This document shows positions 1-5,747 of a DNA stretch of 5,904 nt, piece after piece. Position 1 is the stretch's first letter; each line of letters begins with the position of its first letter. The notes under the pieces were generated by a model, which had not been told where the DNA came from, did no database searches, and was given only the letters and a program-made list of their open reading frames with translations. Origin of the DNA: Actinomycetota bacterium (lineage in GTDB: Bacteria; Actinomycetota; Actinomycetes; S36-B12; UBA5976); assembly GCA_026392535.1 (NCBI GenBank), contig JAPLBX010000102.1, positions 1 to 5,904 of the forward strand, given 5' to 3'. The position numbers and the translations under genes are program-made.

Positions 1-366
1 ATCCGAAAAGCCCTTGATGAAGCTTTTGACCCACTTTTTGCTAGACGAATTGAACAAGACTTGCGTGTGGTAGCAACGACAAAATTTGATCGCTCAAGTT
101 ATTTAACTGACGATGAGAAACAAATTTTTGATTTTGATGAAAATTTGGTATTGACGACCAACAATTCCCAAGCCACAATAAAGTCAGAAATTACTCTGCT
201 CGAAGTATCGCGCTTAGATCGAATCGAACTTGTTCCGTTGGAATGGAATTCAGTAAAGTTCAGCAAGTTCGGTGCCACACTTGATTTATTAACTGGAGAC
301 CGAGTTCGAAGTCACAAGCTCGGACTTCTAGATAACCTGTTTGAGATTAAGCAAATTTCACAGTAA
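1..366 (+). CDS. hypothetical protein, 3' end only
   Basis: The frame is open from the first base of the window to a TAA at 364-366, so this is the last 121 residues of a gene that starts upstream. A TTG at 61 is in frame but need not be the start, because coding potential continues to its left. The visible part is charged and soluble: an amphipathic, probably helical stretch (about residues 1-25), then alternating hydrophobic and charged segments suggesting beta strands (for example LVLTTNN, EITLLEV, RIELVPLEW). There is no signal peptide, transmembrane segment or cysteine in this part. I do not recognise the family and assign no function. The last 20 bases overlap the end of the convergent lamin-tail gene. 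That it is a real gene rests on the long open frame, sensible amino-acid composition and termination right at the neighbour's end. Confidence 0.7.
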   Translation: MRKALDEAFDPLFARRIEQDLRVVATTKFDRSSYLTDDEKQIFDFDENLVLTTNNSQATIKSEITLLEVSRLDRIELVPLEWNSVKFSKFGATLDLLTGDRVRSHKLGLLDNLFEIKQISQ

Positions 367-1069
367 TTGTTTTATTTACTGAACCATAACTATTTGTCAT
401 AGTAATACTGATTGTAATGTTCTGTTTTTGACGCGCAGTAATAGTTAGTGCGCCACCAGAGGCAAGCGAAACGCCAGCTTTGGGACTTGCTAGTGAAAAG
501 GTGCCATTTCGAGTTGCAGTTAGTGATAGTGTGCATTTCTTGTTGGCTTTGCAAGAATAAATACCAGTCCCGTTTAGTTTTGGAAGCATGGACGTGTTGG
601 CTGCTTTTTCTGTCGGAACTGTGTTACCCCAAGTCGCTGAACCGTCAGTTAAACGTCCGTAGGTCGCACCAGCTTCAAATGGTGGTGGATTTACGCTGTC
701 AATTTCTTGCCAGAGAGCTCCACTGCCCCGTCCGAGAAAAATAGTTTCTTGCCGGGTGCAGTCGATGCCAAATTTCAAATTAATACCTGCTGTGCCCTGC
801 TTGATTACTCGGTGGGCCTTTGGTTGTATTACATTTCCAGAAGTAAATACATAAAGATGTTTGCCAGAGGGGCTTGCAACGGCAGGATTACGATCAGTGA
901 GAATCCAGCCACTTAAATTCACAATTAGGTTTGTTGGATTGTAGATCTCAATCCAGTCTGTTCCATCACACTGAAGTTCGTTTATGACAACATTATTAGG
1001 CGCTGCAAAAACAGGTGGTGCCACTGCAAAGCTAGTGAACCAAAGGGCCAGAATAAGAAACTTCTTCAC
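347..1069 (-). CDS. secreted lamin-tail domain (LTD) protein
   Basis: Predicted 240-residue exported protein. Residues 1-22 form a Sec signal peptide: MKK, a hydrophobic core, then VFA before APN, a likely signal peptidase I site. Residues 26-158 resemble a bacterial lamin-tail domain, an Ig-like fold found in many secreted proteins and nucleases. They show the opening VVINELQCDGTDWIEIYNP, the NLSGWILTD strand and a closing TYGRLTDGSATWG ... PTEKAAN segment. Residues 165-240 look like a second small beta-rich domain, rich in Thr, Ser and Gly. Cysteines at 34, 104, 173 and 179 could form two disulfides outside the cell. No nuclease or peptidase catalytic motif is visible, so a binding or surface role is inferred. 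The start is GTG (1067-1069), preceded by GGGG three bases upstream. The gene lies 56 bases downstream of the aminotransferase on the same strand, so read-through transcription is possible. Its end overlaps the convergent gene by 20 bases. Confidence 0.85.
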   Translation of the reverse strand: MKKFLILALWFTSFAVAPPVFAAPNNVVINELQCDGTDWIEIYNPTNLIVNLSGWILTDRNPAVASPSGKHLYVFTSGNVIQPKAHRVIKQGTAGINLKFGIDCTRQETIFLGRGSGALWQEIDSVNPPPFEAGATYGRLTDGSATWGNTVPTEKAANTSMLPKLNGTGIYSCKANKKCTLSLTATRNGTFSLASPKAGVSLASGGALTITARQKQNITISITMTNSYGSVNKTITVKFA

Positions 1070-1125
1070 AATCCCCAGCCTACTAAATTGCTTTCTACCC
1101 TGCAGGTTTTAAGCACGGTTGTAAT

Positions 1126-2538
1126 TTAGCCGCGCAGAGCCGCTGCAAGTTCGCGGAAGTTCTCCACCAATAGGTCAATCTCACGTTGACCATGTGCCAA
1201 TGAAATTAGCCATTGCTCATCCAAGCCTGGAGGGGTGATGATTCCACGATTAAGTGACCAAAGGAAAGATAACTCCGCAACACCAAAATCAGTAGCCTTG
1301 TAATCACGGTAATTGCGCACTGGATCTATTGACCAGGTGATGCAACCCTTGATGCCAAAACCAATAGTGTGAGCTGGAAGTTCGTACTCATCAATGATGT
1401 CACTGATTCGGCTTAGTGCCTGAACATTTAGATCTTCAGCTTTTGCCAAAGCTTCAGGTGTGCAAACTTCATCGATTGCACGCACTCCAGCTAGAGAAAG
1501 TGGGTTTCCGTTGAATGTTCCAAAATGTTGCATTTTGCCTAGTGTTACCGCATCCATGATTTCACGCTTGCCACCAAATGCAGCGATTGGAGTACCGCCA
1601 CCAATTGATTTCGCAAGGGTGATTAGGTCCGGCTTCACACCGAGTCTTTGAGCAGCACCTTGTGGGCCAGCTGTTAAACCGGTCTTAACTTCATCAAAAA
1701 TCAAGACAATCTTGTACTCATCGCATAGTTCACGTACTCGTTCAAGATAACCATTATCTGGCAAGACAATTCCAATGTTTTCAAGGACTGGCTCGATTAC
1801 TAAACAAGCAATTGTGTCTGCGTGCTTTTGTAGTACTCGTTCAAGTGACGATGCATCGTTGTAAGGGATTACATGCACTTCGCCTGGAACGGTTGCATAT
1901 TGTGCAACTGTATTTGGATCATCTGGAGAACCAACTTCGTCAAGGCCTGGCTTTGCAGAAACCATTAGTGAGTCAAAACTACCGTGGTATCCACCTTCAA
2001 CTTTTACAACTCCAAGTTTGCCAGTGTGAGCACGAGCTGTACGAACTGCATACATTGTTGATTCAGTGCCAGAGTTGGTAAATCGAATTTGGTCAATCGC
2101 GAATCGCTTACACATTCTTTCGGCAGCATCGCGCGCAATTGGTGATGGCATTACGAAAAGTGTGCCAATATCTAGGGTCTTACGAATCTCTTCGATTACT
2201 CGAGGATTTAGGTGGCCGGCAAGCATTGCGCCAAAGCCCATTGATAGATCGAGCATCTCTCGGCCATCAACGTCGTGCATCCACGCACCTTTTGCAGAAA
2301 CAATTGAGATTGGGAATGGATCCCAGAATTGGAAAGATGATGTAACGCCCATCGGTGTGGTCGCGCTAGCTAGTAGGTTCTCAACGCCGGACTTAGCGGC
2401 GGATTTTTTGAAGGTTTCCCATTCAACCTTAAGCAAATCTTCAACACGTTTGGCTGAAATTGGCTTTGGGTTCTTAGACATACGTCTGTGAGTTTGGGGG
2501 TTGTTTGCTGTTTCACTCGATTGGATTTGAGTGCTCAT
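1126..2538 (-). CDS. class-III PLP aminotransferase, GSA-aminomutase-like
   Basis: A 470-residue fold-type I PLP enzyme of the class-III aminotransferase family. Visible motifs: a cofactor-phosphate loop NSGTES (155-160), GGYHG (182-186), VIEPV (247-251), FDEVKTG (281-287) with Asp282 for the pyridine nitrogen, the Schiff-base lysine Lys310 in TLAKSIGGGTPIAAFGG, and GTFNGNP (340-346) for the partner-subunit phosphate contact. The last two motifs and overall order resemble glutamate-1-semialdehyde 2,1-aminomutase (HemL). However, the protein is longer than the usual 425-435 residues and its C-terminal part (AHTIGFGIKG, RNYRDY, PPGLDEQW) looks more like a HemL-related amine/amino-acid transaminase group. 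I therefore leave the substrate open; a haem-pathway role is possible but not shown. The protein should be a cytoplasmic dimer. ATG at 2538 is the most upstream start, because an in-frame TAA lies nine bases before it. It has no adjacent ribosome binding site. Met20 (2481) is an alternative start, since residues 1-19 are low-complexity. Confidence 0.88.
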   Translation of the reverse strand: MSTQIQSSETANNPQTHRRMSKNPKPISAKRVEDLLKVEWETFKKSAAKSGVENLLASATTPMGVTSSFQFWDPFPISIVSAKGAWMHDVDGREMLDLSMGFGAMLAGHLNPRVIEEIRKTLDIGTLFVMPSPIARDAAERMCKRFAIDQIRFTNSGTESTMYAVRTARAHTGKLGVVKVEGGYHGSFDSLMVSAKPGLDEVGSPDDPNTVAQYATVPGEVHVIPYNDASSLERVLQKHADTIACLVIEPVLENIGIVLPDNGYLERVRELCDEYKIVLIFDEVKTGLTAGPQGAAQRLGVKPDLITLAKSIGGGTPIAAFGGKREIMDAVTLGKMQHFGTFNGNPLSLAGVRAIDEVCTPEALAKAEDLNVQALSRISDIIDEYELPAHTIGFGIKGCITWSIDPVRNYRDYKATDFGVAELSFLWSLNRGIITPPGLDEQWLISLAHGQREIDLLVENFRELAAALRG

Positions 2539-2560
2539 ATTTGGTTAACCAGCTAACCAT
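2513..2560 (-). CDS. possible 15-codon leader ORF overlapping the aminotransferase start
   Basis: On the minus strand an ATG at 2558-2560 opens MVSWLTKYEHSNPIE and ends at TGA (2513-2515), 23 bases after the aminotransferase ATG begins and in a different frame. An AAGGAG (2577-2582) lies 16 bases upstream. That is farther than usual, but it is the only clear Shine-Dalgarno-like sequence in this leader. If translated, its termination inside the neighbour's first codons could couple translation to the aminotransferase. The ATG also sits inside a perfect inverted repeat, so it may be nothing more than part of an operator. Speculative; no conservation evidence is available here. Confidence 0.15.
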   Translation of the reverse strand: MVSWLTKYEHSNPIE

Positions 2561-2569
2561 GTTGGTTAG
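2542..2569. promoter_or_regulatory. TGGTTA inverted-repeat cluster, candidate operator
   Basis: Two perfect palindromes lie side by side just upstream of the aminotransferase ATG. TGGTTAACCA (2542-2551) has no spacer. CTAACCA-TGT-TGGTTAG (2553-2569) has 7-base arms and a 3-base spacer. Together they give four TGGTTA/TAACCA half-sites in 28 bases. The cluster is downstream of the predicted promoter, where a bound repressor would block transcription, and an RNA hairpin there could affect initiation at 2538. Half-sites of the TGGT...ACCA type are known for some GntR-family regulators, but no regulator gene is visible here, so the partner is unknown. Confidence 0.5.
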
Positions 2570-2604
2570 AGGTTTTCTCCTTACGGTTTGTTTGGTGCTT
2601 GCCG

Positions 2605-2633
2605 AGTGTATCCTCACAAATGCGGGATGTCAG
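2605..2633 (-). promoter_or_regulatory. predicted promoter for the aminotransferase gene
   Basis: Read on the minus strand, CTGACA (2628-2633, five of six bases of the -35 consensus) is followed after exactly 17 bases by TACACT (2605-2610, fitting TAnnnT). Transcription would begin near 2597-2599, giving a leader of about 60 bases that holds AAGGAG and the TGGTTA palindromes. The call is by eye from consensus match and spacing only. Confidence 0.5.
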
Positions 2634-2690
2634 CATTTTCAAAAGTTTAAGCAGAGTTTGACTATTGAAACCAAAGCAAATGCATGTTTC

Positions 2691-2707
2691 ACTTTCGATA
2701 CGAAAGT
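2691..2707 (-). repeat. perfect 7-3-7 inverted repeat at the beta-propeller stop codon
   Basis: ACTTTCG (2691-2697), spacer ATA, CGAAAGT (2701-2707) form a perfect hairpin that touches the TAA stop (2707-2709) of the beta-propeller gene. Its position suits an RNA 3'-end structure or weak terminator. However, the arms are A/T-rich with few G-C pairs, and no run of T follows on the minus strand, so an intrinsic terminator is not well supported. Confidence 0.3.
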
Positions 2708-3810
2708 TATCGGTTATCAAATACCTTTATTTGGCCGCGGTAACAGCCCACCCAAGTTCGGTCGGTGAGTGGGTCGAAAGTGACTCCAATCGGGGCATCA
2801 CACACATTGACCTTTTGCAAAATCTTCATATCTGAAGATCGAAGCTTCACAACTGTTCCGCTTCCCCAGTGAACTACGAATAAAGCGGTTCCATCGTCGC
2901 TAATCGCCAAACTTCTAGCCTGAGAGCCGGTAATGGTTTCCTTAACTCTCTTGTTTGTTTGTAGATCAAACTTCACAACTCCGCCTGAAGTATTCAAAGT
3001 GAGATACAGGTAACGCCCATCTGGTGACATAACGAGAGCGCGCGGACCAGAACCAACGTAAATCTTTTTAATTTTCCAATTCTGCAAATTCACTCGGCGA
3101 ACATAAACGCCACCCATTTCAGCAACATATGCAAACTTGCTATCAGGCGAAACAATAATTCCACGTGGATGGCGGCCGATAGGAATTGTCTTTATGACTT
3201 TATCTTTCGCTACATCAATTACGTCAAGTGAGAAACCGCACCAGTTGGTTACCAAAATGTATTTGTTGTCAGGGGATACTTCCACAACTTTTGGAACTGC
3301 TCCAACTTCGTAGACATTATCGATTTTGTAGTTTTCAAGGTTTATTCGGTACAAGAAACTGTCATCTAAACCTGCATCTGAGTTGCATAAGTCCGAACCT
3401 TCAGGACCAAATCCACCGCCGTACATTGAATAATTTGTGGAATATAAATACTTACCGTCAGGAGAAAATGCACCTTCAACTGGTGCGCCACGCAGATCAC
3501 CTTTGTACTGCGTGAAACCAAACTTTGAAAGATTTACTTTGTCGTAGATGGTTTTAACAAGTTTCATTTTGTTGACATCATAAATAGTGATGGTGTGGCG
3601 ATACATCATGTTGAATGCCGCTACTAAACCAGATGATGAAGCTCGAACGCTTTTAGGTGTGATTCCACCAGTTATGGTTTTAACCAATTTCATTTTGGTC
3701 TGATCATTAGGCACTGGAGTAAATGGTTGGGCAGCATTTGTGGATGCAGAAGGTGCCAACGCGACTGCCACGAGCATCACCGCCAGCAGTGCAATCAGTC
3801 GCTTCTTCAC
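2707..3810 (-). CDS. secreted YVTN/YncE-like beta-propeller protein
   Basis: A 367-residue protein starting at GTG 3808-3810. This start is chosen because GGAGGG (3814-3819) lies three bases upstream and because it opens directly with a signal peptide: MKKRLIALLAVMLVAVALA, then PSASTNAA, cleaved near residue 27. The frame stays open 49 codons further upstream but that extension has no signal-peptide character. The mature part carries repeated beta-propeller blades with the hallmark turn and strand: SPDGKYLY (116), SPDNKYILVTN (179), SPDSKFAYVAE (221), SPDGRYLYLT (262), SDDGTALFVVH (304) and FDPLTDRTWVG (345). Each sits about 42 residues from the next, which fits a YVTN-type propeller. Cys142, Cys191, Cys337 and Cys356 could form disulfides. 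These proteins usually act as extracytoplasmic binding or scaffold modules. No catalytic motif is seen, so the ligand is unknown. It diverges from the exported histidine phosphatase across 82 bases. Confidence 0.87.
   Translation of the reverse strand: MKKRLIALLAVMLVAVALAPSASTNAAQPFTPVPNDQTKMKLVKTITGGITPKSVRASSSGLVAAFNMMYRHTITIYDVNKMKLVKTIYDKVNLSKFGFTQYKGDLRGAPVEGAFSPDGKYLYSTNYSMYGGGFGPEGSDLCNSDAGLDDSFLYRINLENYKIDNVYEVGAVPKVVEVSPDNKYILVTNWCGFSLDVIDVAKDKVIKTIPIGRHPRGIIVSPDSKFAYVAEMGGVYVRRVNLQNWKIKKIYVGSGPRALVMSPDGRYLYLTLNTSGGVVKFDLQTNKRVKETITGSQARSLAISDDGTALFVVHWGSGTVVKLRSSDMKILQKVNVCDAPIGVTFDPLTDRTWVGCYRGQIKVFDNR
3550..3696 (-). repeat. in-frame direct repeat encoding KMKLVKTI
   Basis: Two 21-base copies, at 3550-3570 and 3676-3696, differ at two positions and both encode KMKLVKTI (protein residues 39-46 and 81-88). 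The 126-base offset is exactly 42 codons, the period of the propeller blades. This is most simply the trace of an internal blade duplication or conversion in the coding sequence. Confidence 0.6.
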
Positions 3811-3851
3811 AAACCCTCCACCAGTAGTGAATACATTTTGCCACAGTTTCT

Positions 3852-3867
3852 GCGGTAGAAACACCGC
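3852..3867. repeat. inverted repeat between divergent genes, possible operator
   Basis: GCGGT (3852-3856), a six-base spacer AGAAAC, and ACCGC (3863-3867) form a perfect short inverted repeat in the middle of the 82-base region shared by the beta-propeller and phosphatase promoters. It lies just upstream of the phosphatase -10. A regulator bound here could affect both genes. The arms are only five bases long, so chance is a serious alternative. Confidence 0.3.
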
Positions 3868-3878
3868 CTTTAAGGGTA

Positions 3879-3884
3879 TATATT
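3879..3884 (+). promoter_or_regulatory. -10 element for a leaderless phosphatase transcript
   Basis: TATATT ends eight bases before the ATG at 3893, so the expected transcription start falls at or within a base or two of the start codon. No Shine-Dalgarno sequence lies in the intervening GCTGACTT. This fits a leaderless mRNA, which is common in actinobacteria. No convincing -35 box is seen. The same layout recurs before the gene at 5748. Confidence 0.5.
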
Positions 3885-3892
3885 GCTGACTT

Positions 3893-4672
3893 ATGAAAAC
3901 TCCACGAGTGCTAAGTGCGCTTATAGCAATATCAGCCTTATTGCTCCTGAGTTGCACACCAGCTAAGGCAGTTCCCAGTTCCCACAGTTCGACCTGCCTT
4001 GAGCGAATACCACTTTATTTAGTACGCCATGGTGAGTCAGAAGACAATGTAAACAACATTGCGACTGGTTGGTCTGCGACACCTTTGACAGATAAGGGTC
4101 GTGCCCAGGCCCGCCGAACGGGCAGATATCTCAGTGCCGTTGATTTCTCTAAGTTTTATTCAAGTGATTTAAATCGTGCCATTCAGACTGGAAACATTAT
4201 TAATGATCGACTCTTAAATCCTTTAGAAATCTTGCAAAGTGAAAATTTTCGCGAATGGAATCTAGGGAAATTTACTGGCTTGAAAAATACTGTTGCCCAA
4301 AAAGCCATGATGCGTCAACTCGGATACAACATGAAGTTCACGACAACCCGTTGGAATAAATTCGTCTGGCAAACAAGCCAAAAAGAACGGATGAACGCAT
4401 TGGCGGCTGCGGACGAAACTGGAGAAACTGAAACCTACCGTGAACTGCGCCTAAGACTTCTCGCCGGAATAGATTCAATCGTTTCTGATTGCAGTGCCGG
4501 TCGAGTGATTATCACAATGCATGGCACAGCAATGATGGTTTTGTTAAAAGCTCTTTCAAAAGAAACTTATTACAGTTCTGGAATTGGGAATGCATCAATT
4601 TCAGTCGTTGTGCTGAAGCAGGGAATGTTTGTCATAAAGAAAATTGGCGTTTATGAACCACACATTTGGTAG
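3893..4672 (+). CDS. exported histidine phosphatase (phosphoglycerate-mutase superfamily)
   Basis: A 259-residue branch-1 histidine phosphatase. Residues 1-26 are an export signal with core LIAISALLLLS. LLSC (18-21) could be a lipobox placing lipidated Cys21 at the outer face of the membrane, while AKA before VPSS is a plausible ordinary signal-peptidase site. Catalytic features are all present: LVRHGES (43-49) with nucleophile His46 and Arg45, Arg95 in SSDLNRAIQT, the acid Glu121 in REWNLGKFTG, and the second His210 in ITMHGTAMM. It should therefore be an active phosphomonoesterase or phosphoanhydride hydrolase. The substrate cannot be read from sequence, though an extracytoplasmic role such as phosphate scavenging or envelope phospho-group removal is reasonable. 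The ATG start is supported by the signal peptide and by a -10 element eight bases upstream. Its TAG stop directly abuts the TAA of the convergent NERD gene. Confidence 0.88.
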   Translation: MKTPRVLSALIAISALLLLSCTPAKAVPSSHSSTCLERIPLYLVRHGESEDNVNNIATGWSATPLTDKGRAQARRTGRYLSAVDFSKFYSSDLNRAIQTGNIINDRLLNPLEILQSENFREWNLGKFTGLKNTVAQKAMMRQLGYNMKFTTTRWNKFVWQTSQKERMNALAAADETGETETYRELRLRLLAGIDSIVSDCSAGRVIITMHGTAMMVLLKALSKETYYSSGIGNASISVVVLKQGMFVIKKIGVYEPHIW

Positions 4673-5668
4673 TTAGTTAGGTTTTCCACTCCACTCGCAA
4701 GCATGACCATCGCGATCACGATCGAGTGAATATACGTCAGCTCCGATTACTTCAACTTGCATATTTAAGTCTGCACAATCAATGTCAGATTTTTCCGGCA
4801 CACAACCTGTGTAGTTCGAGTTGCAAGCACCTTGATTATGTGCTCGATCATGTGCGTAGTAACCAAAACCAAGCCCGACCAAAGAAGATGCCAAACCGAC
4901 AGTTAAATAGAACTTCAAATGTTTGTTACCGATTAGTCCGGCTTGCATTGCGATTGCCCCAAGGCCAAAAGTTGTAACAATGCCCATTAGAGCTGCTTCA
5001 ATTTCAATTTCGGCGGTAAAACCTGAAAAGAATATTCCTGCATTTATTGCAGCCAACAAGATCCCTAAAAACAATCCACGCACTTTGTGATTTTCAAGTG
5101 TGCGGATACCGACTACGGATTGACCTTGCGCTGGTCGCTTCAAAAGTGAAATCGCTAATTGCAGATCTTTGGCTGTTGGCAATGGATCAGAGTTGAGTGG
5201 AGATGAAAGTACTTTTCGAATTTGTTCTAAAATTGTTGACGTATCTGATTTACCAATAAGCAGCTCGCGCCTGCCTTCCGGGCCCATATCCCCATTTACT
5301 TCAGTAAACGGCATGGCAACAAACCACTCAGATCTGATAAGTCCGTTATTCCATTCGCTTTGTCTTTCTAAATAGCGACGAAGCGCATGCTTAGCTTTTC
5401 GTCCTTGCTCAACAGGATTTATGCGCCGGCTATTGCCATTTTCATCACTTAGCGTCCATTGGCTATCTGCATAAGCAACGATGCCACCTTTAATTTCAAT
5501 TACGGCCACCCCTAAATTAGGAATGAAAATCAATGCGTCGGCTTCAACATCGTTGTGGCGGGAATCGGAAAATCTGACGCGCTCTAGTAGCTCTTCGCCT
5601 GGCAATAATTGCTGGCGAATCGCCTCAAGGACAATTCGTTCAGACTTTGGTACTTGGTGCGATTCCAT
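4673..5668 (-). CDS. membrane protein with NERD nuclease-related and Excalibur domains
   Basis: A 331-residue protein with three parts. Residues about 8-150 match the NERD (nuclease-related) domain of the PD-(D/E)XK type: Asp44 in VEADALIFIP, Glu58-Ile-Lys60 in VAVIEIKGG, and Gln88 in NPVEQGRKAKHAL. Residues about 197-271 contain hydrophobic segments, likely three membrane passes (about 197-214, 226-246, 251-270). Residues about 282-326 are an Excalibur calcium-binding motif: Cys282, Cys289 and Cys298, then VEVIGADVYSLDRDRDGHACE with an aspartate-rich EF-hand-like loop and Cys324. With three passes, the nuclease-like part would be cytoplasmic and the calcium-binding tail outside. The ATG is preceded by GGGGG four bases upstream, a weak ribosome site. 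NERD proteins are often inferred to act on DNA, but activity and target are unproven. It abuts the phosphatase gene convergently and diverges from the gene at 5748. Confidence 0.85.
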   Translation of the reverse strand: MESHQVPKSERIVLEAIRQQLLPGEELLERVRFSDSRHNDVEADALIFIPNLGVAVIEIKGGIVAYADSQWTLSDENGNSRRINPVEQGRKAKHALRRYLERQSEWNNGLIRSEWFVAMPFTEVNGDMGPEGRRELLIGKSDTSTILEQIRKVLSSPLNSDPLPTAKDLQLAISLLKRPAQGQSVVGIRTLENHKVRGLFLGILLAAINAGIFFSGFTAEIEIEAALMGIVTTFGLGAIAMQAGLIGNKHLKFYLTVGLASSLVGLGFGYYAHDRAHNQGACNSNYTGCVPEKSDIDCADLNMQVEVIGADVYSLDRDRDGHACEWSGKPN

Positions 5669-5747
5669 ATAACCCCCGTGTTACTGGGCGATATTAATAA
5701 AATCAATGGTCAAATGTCGGATTTTTAGCAAAATATATGTCCGAGTT
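5669..5747. promoter_or_regulatory. AT-rich divergent promoter region
   Basis: This 79-base gap separates the NERD gene (leftward) from the peptidase-E-like gene (rightward). Rightward, TATATG (5734-5739) lies eight bases before the ATG at 5748 with no Shine-Dalgarno sequence between, fitting a leaderless transcript. Leftward, TAATAT (5692-5697 region, read on the minus strand) about 18 bases after a CCGACA is a weak promoter candidate. No strong -35 box is visible for either gene. Confidence 0.4.

Noticed and set aside
361..381. Inverted repeat CAGTAA ... TTACTG with a nine-base loop at the first convergent junction, considered as a bidirectional terminator.
   Set aside because: The arms are six A/T-rich bases, no T-run follows on either strand, and it lies inside the lamin-tail coding sequence.
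1070..1125. Gap between aminotransferase and lamin-tail genes, checked for a terminator or promoter; it contains the palindrome CCTGCAGG.
   Set aside because: No hairpin with T-run and no well-spaced -35/-10 pair was found; an eight-base palindrome alone is weak evidence.
2066..2491. A 141-codon open frame on the plus strand inside the aminotransferase region.
   Set aside because: It is fully antisense to a gene with all family motifs and encodes no recognisable domain; a shadow frame.
2505..2768. Plus-strand open frame across the 168-base intergenic region, with a hydrophobic stretch after an ATG at 2559 that resembles a signal peptide.
   Set aside because: It has no ribosome site, overlaps both flanking genes in antisense, and its ATG is part of the TGGTTA palindromes; most likely chance.
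3811..3957. Upstream extension of the beta-propeller frame by 49 codons.
   Set aside because: The GTG at 3810 has GGAGGG upstream and opens a standard signal peptide; the extension would bury the signal peptide and overlap the divergent phosphatase gene.
4708..4728. Run of CGATC-like repeats (CGATCGCGATCACGATCG region), considered as a regulatory palindrome.
   Set aside because: It is the codon run for DRDRDG in the Excalibur calcium loop and the symmetry is imperfect.
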